Below, piece after piece: positions 1-8,300 of a DNA stretch of 64,000 nucleotides (position 1 is the first letter of the stretch; each line of letters starts with the position of its first letter). The notes under the pieces were generated by a model. That model saw only the letters and a list, made by a program, of their open reading frames with translations. It was not told where the DNA came from and did no database searches. The translations under genes were made by a program, and so were the position numbers. The DNA lies in contig NZ_CP102770.1 of assembly GCF_038561935.1 (NCBI RefSeq), positions 2,356,001 through 2,420,000 on the forward strand, given 5' to 3'. This DNA is from Myxococcus stipitatus (lineage in GTDB: Bacteria > Myxococcota > Myxococcia > Myxococcales > Myxococcaceae).

Positions 1-178
1 CGCTGGTGCGTCGAGCGGCGGCGGAGTCGATGGGGTTGCCTGCGGGAGGCCAGGTCATCGACGACGAGCCGTTGATGGCGCAGGGGCTGGACTCGCTGGG
101 GGCGGTGGGACTGGCGCAGCGGTTGAGTCGGGAGCTCGGGCAGACGGTGGGGGCGGTGTTCGTGCTGAACCACCCGAC
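1..178 (+). repeat. Near-identical direct repeat, copy 1 (ACP-coding)
   Basis: These 178 bases match 3736-3913 at a constant offset of 3735. The single difference is at 110 (a) versus 3845 (c), a silent third-position change. Both copies encode the ACP of the synthase. The copy may extend beyond the left edge. Confidence 0.9.
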
Positions 179-3100
179 CCTGAACGACCTGGCGAAGGCA
201 CTGGCTGCTCGAGTCGAGAGCACGCCCGAGGTGTCGGCACCGGCCCGTCCACGGTTGCAGCGCTCCGAGGAGCCCATCGCCATCGTGGGAACGGCGTGCC
301 GCATGCCGGGCGACGTTCGTTCCCCGTCGGATTTGTGGCGGATGCTGCAAGAGGGGCGCGACTGCGTGACCGAGATTCCCTCGTCGCGCTTCGACATCGA
401 CGAGGTCTTCAGCGCCGACCCGGACGTGGCGGGCTGCAGCTACACCCGACGTGGTGCCTTCATGCGCGAGGTCGAGAGCTTCGACCACGACTTCTTCGGC
501 ATCCCCGTGGTGGAAGCACGGGTCATGGACCCGCATCAGCGCCTGCTGATTGAAGTGGCCTACGAGGCGTTCCATGACGCGGGATTCGACAAGAAGAGCC
601 TGCGCGGCTCCTCGACGGGCGTCTTCGTGGGCGTCGCCAACCAGGACTGGATGGTCGTCAGTGGCGAGAGCGAGGCGAAGAACCCCTACTTCGGGGTCGG
701 CGTCTCGTCTTCCATCATGTCGAACCGCATCTCGTACCTGCTCGGCCTGACGGGCCCGAGCATGACGCTGGACACGGCGTGTTCATCGTCGCTGGTGGCG
801 GTGGACCTGGCGGTGGAGAAGCTGCGCAGCGGCGTGTGCTCGACGGCGCTCGTGGGGGGCGTCAACGTCATGCTGCACCACCGGACCTTCGTGGGGTGCT
901 GCGCCGCGAAGATGCTGTCCTCGGAAGGGCGCTGCGCGACATTCGACGCCTCGGCGGATGGCTACTGCCGTGGCGAGGGCGTGGGCGCGGTCGTCCTCAA
1001 GCGGCTCAGTGATGCGCTCGCGTCGGGTGACCCGGTGCTGGCGGTGATTCGTGGCACGGCGGTGAACCAGGATGGACGGAGTGCCTCGCTGACGGCGCCG
1101 AACGGACTGGCGCAGGAAGCGGTCATCCGGCAGGCGCTGGAGGTCGCGGGGCTCGAAGGCCGCGACGTGGACTACGTGGAATGCCACGGCACGGGGACGT
1201 CGCTGGGAGACCCCATCGAGGTCGAAGCGCTCAAGAACGTGCTGGGCGAGCGGCGTGATAAGCCGGTGGTGCTGGGCGCCATCAAGAGCAACATCGGCCA
1301 CCTGGAGGGGGCCGCGGGCATCGCCGGGCTCATCAAGACGGTGGAGGTGCTGCGGCAGCGCGAGGCTCCGGGCAACGTGCACTTCAAGACCCTGAACCCG
1401 AAGATCGACCTGCAGGGTTTTGCCGCTGTCATCCCGAACACCTCGGTTCCCCTGGGACGTCAAGGAGACAGGAAGCCGCTCGTCGCGGGTGTCTCGTCGT
1501 TCGGCTTCGGCGGAACCAACGCGCACGTGGTGCTGGAGTCCTACGAGGGCGTGGGCGCGGTCGTGGAGCGCCGGGCGCGGATGGCGTATGCGCCTCGGTT
1601 CCTGCCGTGGCGGCGCCTGCCGCATCCGTTCCTGAGTCGCAAGGACGCGTCTGGCTTCGTGGTGGCATTGGAGGGCGAGCAGTCGCAGCGGTGGAATGAC
1701 CATCGCTTCGGCGAGCAGGTGCTGGTGCCCGCCGCGAGCCACCTGACGTTGCTGGGCGGCGCGGCCCTGCTGGCGCAAGGCAGTGACGGCATCAAGTCGC
1801 CGGGCGTCGAGATCGAAGAGGTGGTGATGCCCCGTCCGCTGGTCGCGAGCGGCGAGGCTGGCCTCGTTCGCTGCGTCGGCAGCGGTGGCCAGTGGACCGT
1901 GGAGAGCGAGCGAAAGGGCGTCAAGGAAGTGGTGGCGAGCTGCCAGTCGACGCGAGTCCTCGGGGCCATCGATGGAGTCCAGAGCGACGTGGATGTCGAC
2001 GCGGTGCGCGGACGCTGCCCCTCGCTGGATGTGGCGGAGCTGTACGAGTCGATGTCGCGGCTCGGCGCCCGATTCGGGAGTGGCTATCGCAACCTGAAGG
2101 CGGTGTGGCTCGGCGACGATGAGGCGCTCGCGAGGGTCGAGGTCTCGCACGAGTCCGTGGTGGACCGGGGTCTGACGCTCGTGCACCCGGCGACGCTGGA
2201 TGCGGGCATTCAGCTGCTGGGCATGTGGGGGATGAAGACCTGCGGCGTGTGCCTGCCGTTCAGCGTGCAGCGGGCGCGGCTGTTCACCCTGGAGGAGCAG
2301 CCTCGGAAGTTGTGGGCCCATGCACGGATGAGCGCGAGCAGCGCGCGGAGCGTGGAAGGAACAGTGACGCTCTTCAGCGACGCTGGAGAGGTGTACGCGG
2401 TGCTGGAGGGGCTGGTGTGCCGGCAGGCGAGCGCCGAGACGCGAGTCCAGGAGAGCGTGTTCGAGACGGAGTGGGTGACGGCGGGGTCGGAGTCGCGGCC
2501 GTCCATGTCTCGGACGGGCCCGTGCTTGCTGCTCTCGCGAGTGCGTCCGGAGGGAGCGCTGCCCGAGGGGTGGAGCGAGGCCGGGGCATGGACGGAAGAG
2601 CTGGCGAAGCAGCGCTGGGCGACAGTGGTGCTGTGGGGGAGTGGCAGCGAGGAGGACGTGGCGCTGGGACTCGAGCTCCTCCAGGGAGCGAACGCCGAGC
2701 GGGTGGTGTTCGTGACGGGGAAGGGAAGTGCAGGCGACGCGGGCCTGTGGGGCCTGGCGAGGACGGCGCGGCTGGAGCAGTCGGAGCTGCGAGTCCGGTG
2801 CATCGAGCAGTCCGTGAGCACGGTGGGGAAGGTGCTGGAGCTCGCGGCGAGCGATGCGGTGGAAGACGAGGTATCGGTGGGCGGGGACGGCGTGGTGAAG
2901 GTGCCTCGCCTGAGGAGGAGCAGTGAGGTCGGAGTCGCGGGCCGCCTGGAAGTGAAGGGCGGGACGTATGTCATCAGTGGAGGCCAGGGCGCGCTGGGGC
3001 AGGTGGCGGCGAAGCTGCTGGTGGAGCGGGGAGCGACGCACATCCTCCTGCTGTCGAGGAAGGGCGAGGCCGCATCCGGCGAGCTGAAGGCGAAGGTGAA

Positions 3101-5351
3101 GGGACTCGCGTGCGATGTGTCGCTGCTGGAGAGCGTGCGGGAGGCGCGGGAGTGGTTGGCGAGGGAGGGCTGGCCGGAGGTGGCGGGCGTGGTGCACGCA
3201 GCCGGCGTGTTGACGGACGCGACGCTGGCGAATCAGTCGAGCGAGAAGCTGAGGGGCGCCTACGGAGCGAAGGTGGATGGCGCGAGGAACCTTCGGGAGG
3301 TGTTTGCCCCGAAGGACTTCCTGGTGCTGTTCTCCTCGGCGGCGGCGACGTTCGGCTCGGCGGGACAGGGCAGCTACGCGGCGGCGAACGCGACGCTGGA
3401 TGCACTGGCGAGCAAGTGGGCCGAGGCTGGAGAGCCGGTGCTGTCGGTGCAGTGGGGCGCCTGGTCCGAAGGAGGAATGGCCGCGACGAAGGAGGCCTAC
3501 AAGCGCGCGGAAGCGGAAGGCTTCGGGAGCATCAGCAACGAGCTGGGCACGGACGTCCTGGAGCAGTTGCTGGCGTCCGGGAAGCGGGGGACGGTGTGCG
3601 TCTCGCCGATTGACTGGAGTCGCCTGACGCTGGAGCTGCCGCTGGTGTCGCGCTTCCGTCCGAAGCGGAGCGCGGAGAAGGCGCAGGCGTCGCGTGTGGA
3701 GGGCCGAGGCGGCCCGACGGCGGCGGAGCTCGCGGCGCTGGTGCGTCGAGCGGCGGCGGAGTCGATGGGGTTGCCTGCGGGAGGCCAGGTCATCGACGAC
3801 GAGCCGTTGATGGCGCAGGGGCTGGACTCGCTGGGGGCGGTGGGCCTGGCGCAGCGGTTGAGTCGGGAGCTCGGGCAGACGGTGGGGGCGGTGTTCGTGC
3901 TGAACCACCCGACGCTGAAGGAGCTCGCGGCGGCGCTCGCCGAGCGCATCGAGAGCGCGGCCCCGGCCGCCGCGCCGGTCCGTGCTCAACCTCGGAAGCA
4001 GCCGCAGCGCTCCGAGGAGCCCATCGCCATCGTGGCCACGGCGTGTCGCCTGCCTGGCGACGTCATGTCCCCGGATGAGATGTGGGGGATGTTGCTGGCG
4101 GGACAGGACTGCGTGACGGACGTCCCGGTGGCGCGCTTCGACATCAGCGAGGTCTACGACCCCAACCCGAACATCCTGGGCCGCAGCTACACGCGTCGCG
4201 GTGCCTTCATGAGCGAGGTCGAGAGCTTCGACCACGACTTCTTCGGCATCCCTGTCGCGGAAGCGCGGGCCATGGACCCGCAGCAGCGCCTGTTGCTCGA
4301 GGTGGCGTATGAAGCCTTCCACCACGCGGGCTACGACAAGGCGAGCCTGCGCTCGTCGCGCATCGGCGTGTTCGTGGGGCAGATGAACCACGACTGGGCC
4401 CACATGAATGGCGAGGAGCAGCTCTCCGACCCGTTCTTCGGCGCGGGGTCGTCCGCGTCCATCACGTCGAACCGCATCTCGTACCTGCTCGGCCTGACGG
4501 GCCCGAGCATGACGCTGGACACGGCGTGCTCATCGTCGCTGGTGGCGGTGGACCTGGCCGTGGAGAAGCTGCGCGGCGGGATGTGTTCCGCGGCGCTCGT
4601 GGGGGGCGTCAACGTCATGCTCCACCACCGGTCCTTCGTGGGGTGCTGCGCGGCGAAGATGCTCTCCGTGAAGGGACGCTGCGCGACGTTCGACGCCTCC
4701 GCGGATGGTTACTGCCGTGGCGAGGGCGTGGGCGCGGTCGTCCTCAAGCGCCTCAGCGACGCGGTGGCCGACGGAGATGAAGTGCTGGCGGTGATTCGCG
4801 GCACGGCGGTGAACCAGGACGGACGAAGCGCCTCGCTGACGGCGCCGAACGGACTGGCGCAGGAGGCGGTCATCCGGCAGGCGCTGGAGAGCGCGGGGCT
4901 CGAAGGCCGGGACGTGGACTACGTGGAGTGCCACGGCACGGGCACGTCGCTGGGAGACCCCATCGAAGTCGAGGCGCTCAAGAACGTGCTGGGGGCTCGG
5001 CGCGAGAAGCCGGTGGTGCTGGGAGCCATCAAGAGCAACATCGGGCATCTGGAGGGTGCGGCCGGAGTGGTGGGGCTCATCAAGGCGGTGGAGGTGCTGC
5101 GCCGCCGCGAGGCTCCGGGCAACGTGCACTTCAAGACGCTGAACCCGAAGATCGACCTGGAGGGCTTCTCGGCGGTCATCCCGACGCGCCCGACAGTGCT
5201 GGGCCGCAAGGGCGAGAAGCGGCCGCTCGTCGCGGGTGTCTCATCGTTCGGCTTCGGCGGCACGAACGCTCACGTCGTACTCGAATCCTGGGACGCGCCC
5301 GAGTCGGGCACGACGAACTCTTCTGCAACGGAAGTCGGGGGCTGGAAATGA
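1..5351 (+). CDS. Modular type I polyketide synthase, 5'-truncated: ACP-KS-DH-KR-ACP-KS
   Basis: Extends a polyketide chain in the cytoplasm. The reading frame is open through the window edge, so the N-terminus is missing. Counting from the codon at 6: ACP (GLDSL, Ser30); KS about 88-512 (DTACSSS with Cys259, VECHGTGT with His394, NIGHLEG with His432); DH about 538-815 (His566, with Glu where HxxxGxxxxP has Gly, and Asp732 in HPATLDAGIQ); KR about 815-1200 (SGGQGALG cofactor loop, catalytic Ser/Tyr region GSAGQGSY); ACP (GLDSL, Ser1275); KS about 1335-1765 (Cys1508). Only about 25 residues separate the first KS from the DH, so this module has no AT. The protein ends just after the second KS, and its AT is the start of the next protein. 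The LTD motif of the KR retains the Asp typical of B-type reductases (tentative). The product is unknown. Confidence 0.96.
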   Translation, partial: LVRRAAAESMGLPAGGQVIDDEPLMAQGLDSLGAVGLAQRLSRELGQTVGAVFVLNHPTLNDLAKALAARVESTPEVSAPARPRLQRSEEPIAIVGTACRMPGDVRSPSDLWRMLQEGRDCVTEIPSSRFDIDEVFSADPDVAGCSYTRRGAFMREVESFDHDFFGIPVVEARVMDPHQRLLIEVAYEAFHDAGFDKKSLRGSSTGVFVGVANQDWMVVSGESEAKNPYFGVGVSSSIMSNRISYLLGLTGPSMTLDTACSSSLVAVDLAVEKLRSGVCSTALVGGVNVMLHHRTFVGCCAAKMLSSEGRCATFDASADGYCRGEGVGAVVLKRLSDALASGDPVLAVIRGTAVNQDGRSASLTAPNGLAQEAVIRQALEVAGLEGRDVDYVECHGTGTSLGDPIEVEALKNVLGERRDKPVVLGAIKSNIGHLEGAAGIAGLIKTVEVLRQREAPGNVHFKTLNPKIDLQGFAAVIPNTSVPLGRQGDRKPLVAGVSSFGFGGTNAHVVLESYEGVGAVVERRARMAYAPRFLPWRRLPHPFLSRKDASGFVVALEGEQSQRWNDHRFGEQVLVPAASHLTLLGGAALLAQGSDGIKSPGVEIEEVVMPRPLVASGEAGLVRCVGSGGQWTVESERKGVKEVVASCQSTRVLGAIDGVQSDVDVDAVRGRCPSLDVAELYESMSRLGARFGSGYRNLKAVWLGDDEALARVEVSHESVVDRGLTLVHPATLDAGIQLLGMWGMKTCGVCLPFSVQRARLFTLEEQPRKLWAHARMSASSARSVEGTVTLFSDAGEVYAVLEGLVCRQASAETRVQESVFETEWVTAGSESRPSMSRTGPCLLLSRVRPEGALPEGWSEAGAWTEELAKQRWATVVLWGSGSEEDVALGLELLQGANAERVVFVTGKGSAGDAGLWGLARTARLEQSELRVRCIEQSVSTVGKVLELAASDAVEDEVSVGGDGVVKVPRLRRSSEVGVAGRLEVKGGTYVISGGQGALGQVAAKLLVERGATHILLLSRKGEAASGELKAKVKGLACDVSLLESVREAREWLAREGWPEVAGVVHAAGVLTDATLANQSSEKLRGAYGAKVDGARNLREVFAPKDFLVLFSSAAATFGSAGQGSYAAANATLDALASKWAEAGEPVLSVQWGAWSEGGMAATKEAYKRAEAEGFGSISNELGTDVLEQLLASGKRGTVCVSPIDWSRLTLELPLVSRFRPKRSAEKAQASRVEGRGGPTAAELAALVRRAAAESMGLPAGGQVIDDEPLMAQGLDSLGAVGLAQRLSRELGQTVGAVFVLNHPTLKELAAALAERIESAAPAAAPVRAQPRKQPQRSEEPIAIVATACRLPGDVMSPDEMWGMLLAGQDCVTDVPVARFDISEVYDPNPNILGRSYTRRGAFMSEVESFDHDFFGIPVAEARAMDPQQRLLLEVAYEAFHHAGYDKASLRSSRIGVFVGQMNHDWAHMNGEEQLSDPFFGAGSSASITSNRISYLLGLTGPSMTLDTACSSSLVAVDLAVEKLRGGMCSAALVGGVNVMLHHRSFVGCCAAKMLSVKGRCATFDASADGYCRGEGVGAVVLKRLSDAVADGDEVLAVIRGTAVNQDGRSASLTAPNGLAQEAVIRQALESAGLEGRDVDYVECHGTGTSLGDPIEVEALKNVLGARREKPVVLGAIKSNIGHLEGAAGVVGLIKAVEVLRRREAPGNVHFKTLNPKIDLEGFSAVIPTRPTVLGRKGEKRPLVAGVSSFGFGGTNAHVVLESWDAPESGTTNSSATEVGGWK
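3736..3913 (+). repeat. Near-identical direct repeat, copy 2 (ACP-coding)
   Basis: Second copy of the 178-base ACP-coding repeat at 1-178, with one mismatch. The flanking linkers on the 3' side diverge immediately (codons after the HPT of the ACP end differ), which is typical of recent duplication or gene conversion limited to the domain. Confidence 0.9.
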
Positions 5352-8300
5352 CGGTTCTGTGGATGTTCACGGGTCAGGGGTCGCTGGTCCCGGGCGCGGC
5401 GCGCGGATTGTACGAGGCCAATCCGGTCTTCAAGGAGGCGTTGGACCGGTACGCGGCGGTGCTGGAGTCGAAGGTGGAGGTGCCGCTGCTGAAGCTGCTG
5501 GTCTCGGATGAGAAGGACGTCGCGCAGTGGGTGACGGAGACGCAGTACCAGCAGCCCGCCATCGTGGCGTTGCAGCTGGCGCAGCTCGCGATGTGGCAGG
5601 CGCGCGGGATGCGTCCGGAGGCGGTGCTGGGTCACTCGGTGGGCGAGTTCGCGGCGGCGGTGGCGGTCGGTGTGATGACGCCGGAGGTGGCGCTGGAGCT
5701 GGCCGCGCTCCGAGGCCGCCTCATGTCCGAGTGTCCACGTGGCGGCATGGCCGCGGTGCGGGTGCCGATGGAGAAGGTCCAGCCGCTGCTCCCCGCCGGG
5801 CTGGTGGTGGCCGCGGAGAACGAGCGGAACACCACGGTGGTGGCGGGCCCGAAGGACGTGCTCCAGCAGTTCGTCACCGAGGCCTTCAGCGGAACGCACG
5901 TGATGCTGCCCGTCTCACATGCGTTCCATTCCCCGATGATGGACCCCGCCGCGGTGGCGTTCCGGTGGAAGCTGGACGGGATGACCTTGAGCGAGCCTCG
6001 AGGCGCGCGCTTCATCTCGACGCTGACGGGGCAGGTGGAGACGGCCCGACTGCGGACAGCGGACTACTGGGCCGAGCAGATTCTCAGGCCCGTGCGCTTC
6101 CTGCGCGCGGTGGAGACCGCATGGTCGGAGGGTGTGCCCAAGACGGTCGTGGAGCTGGGGCCGGGGACGACGCTCATCAAGATGGCGCAGCGGATTGCCG
6201 GTGAGACCGGGCCGCAATGGGTCGCATCGAATCAGGCCCTCCGGTGGGGGCGGGGTGCGGGCCTGTTCCGCCATGTCCCGCTGGGCTGGGCTCGTCCAGG
6301 TGCGAAGCAGGGGACCGCGAAGTCCGTGCCCACGGAGCAGGCGACGCCCTCGACCTGTGTCTACGAGGTGGCGTGGACGCCCGCCGCGCCTGTCGAGAAG
6401 CGTTCAACGGCCCGAGGCCCGTGCTTGCTGCTGTCGCGAGAGCGTCCGGAAGGCGCGCTGCCCGAGGGATGGAGCGAAGCCAGTGCCTGGACGGAGGCGC
6501 TGGCGAAGCAGCGCTGGACGACGGTGGTGCTGTGGGGGCGCGGCGTTGAGGAGGAGGTGGCGCTGGGGCTCCAACTGCTCCAGGGCGCGAGCGCCGAGCG
6601 AGTGGTGTTCGTGACGAAGAAGGGGAGCGCCTGCGACGCGGGCCTGTGGGGCCTGGCGAGGACGGCGCGCCTGGAGCAGTCGGGAGCTCGAGTCCGGTGC
6701 ATCGAGCAGTCCGGCTGCGCGGTGGGGAAGGTGCTGGAGCTCGCGGTGAGCGAGGAGGTGGAGGACGAGCTGTCGGTGGATGGGGACGGCATGATGAAGG
6801 TGCCGCGTTTGAGGCGGAGCAGCGAGGTCGGCGGCTCGGGGCCCTGGGAGGCGAAGCAGGGCGGGACGTACGTCATCAGCGGAGGTCAGGGCGCGCTGGG
6901 GCAGGTGGCGGCGAAACTGCTGGTGGAGCGAGGCGCGACCCACATCCTCCTGCTGTCGAGGAAGGGAGAGGCCGCAGCCGGCGAGCTCAAGGCGAAGGTG
7001 GCGGGGCTCGCGTGCGACGTGTCGCGGCTGGAGAGCGTGCGAGAGGCTCGGGCGTGGGTGGAGCGGGAGGGATGGCCGGTGGTCGCGGGCGTGGTGCATG
7101 CGGCCGGCGTGTTGAGTGACGGGACGCTGGCGAATCAGTCGGGCGAGAAGCTGAGGGCCGCGTACGCAGCGAAGGTGGAGGGCGCGAGGAACCTGCGGGA
7201 GGTATTCGCCCCGAGGGACTTCCTGGTGCTGTTCTCCTCCATGGCGGCGGCGTTCGGCTCCGCGGGACAGGGGAGCTACGCGGCGGCGAACGCGACGCTG
7301 GATGCGTTGGCGAACACGTGGGCCGCGGCCGGAGAGCCGGTGCTGTCTGTGCAGTGGGGTGCCTGGTCCGACGGAGGCATGGCGGCGAAGCAGGAGGCAT
7401 ACAAGCGCACGGAGGAGGCGGGCTTCGGGAGCATCAGCAACGAGCTGGGCCGGGAGGTCCTGGAGCAGCTGCTCTCATCCGGGAAGCGGGGGACGGTGTT
7501 CGTCTCTCCGCTGGACTGGAGCCGGCTCCAGCTGGAGTCGCCGCTGCTGTCGCGCCTGCGCCCCAAGCAAGGCGCGAGCACCTCGCAGTCGCAGACCGAG
7601 TCCACCGTCACGCAGGTCTCCACGGAAGACCTGCTCGCGATGGTCCGGCAGGCCGCCGCCGAGGTGATTGGCAAGCCCGTCCCGGACGACGCGTCCCTCC
7701 TGGACAGCGGGCTGGATTCCCTCGGCAGCGTGTCGCTGCGAAACCGCCTCGCCTCACGCCTGAAGGTCGAGCTGTCCGCGGCCTTCGTCTTCGAGTACCC
7801 GAGCATCACCGCGATGGTGCGTCACCTGGCGACGCTGGCCCCGAGGGCGGCGACTCGCCCCGTCGTCACGCAGCCTCGGCCGCAGCTTCCGGTGCTCGTG
7901 ATTGGCGCGGGCATCGGCGGGCTCAGCTTCGCCCGGCAGTTGGAGAAGGCCGGCACCTCCGTGGTCGTGATGGACGCGGCGGCGCGGGTCGGCGGCGTCT
8001 GGGGCTCGCACGCCAATGCCTCCTCGAAGCTCCAGATTGACTCACCCGCCTACGACTTCGACAGCACGTCGATGCCGTCCCCGGGCGGCCACCAGTGGAA
8101 GACGAGCTTTCCCTCGCAGCAGGAGATCCTGACGGGCTGTCAGGGCGCGGCGGATGGATTGCTCGGCCCCGTCTACCTCGAGTCGCGCGTCCAGGGTGTC
8201 AGCAAGGTCGGCGACTCCGAATACGAGGTCACCTATCAGCGCGTCGGGCGGGTGCATCGGATGCGCGTCTCCGGCGTGGCCGCGATGACCGGTGGCCTGC

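Noticed and set aside
783-4403. Long minus-strand open frame (about 1200 codons) opposite the polyketide synthase
   Set aside because: It is rich in His, Arg and Gln, has no domains and mirrors the codon pattern of the plus-strand KS/DH/KR gene; a GC-rich shadow.
4928-5347. In-frame upstream extension of the second polyketide synthase
   Set aside because: The extra residues are low-complexity Gly/Arg/Ala and overlap the KS of the first gene; the AT begins right after ATG 5348 in an ATGA overlap.
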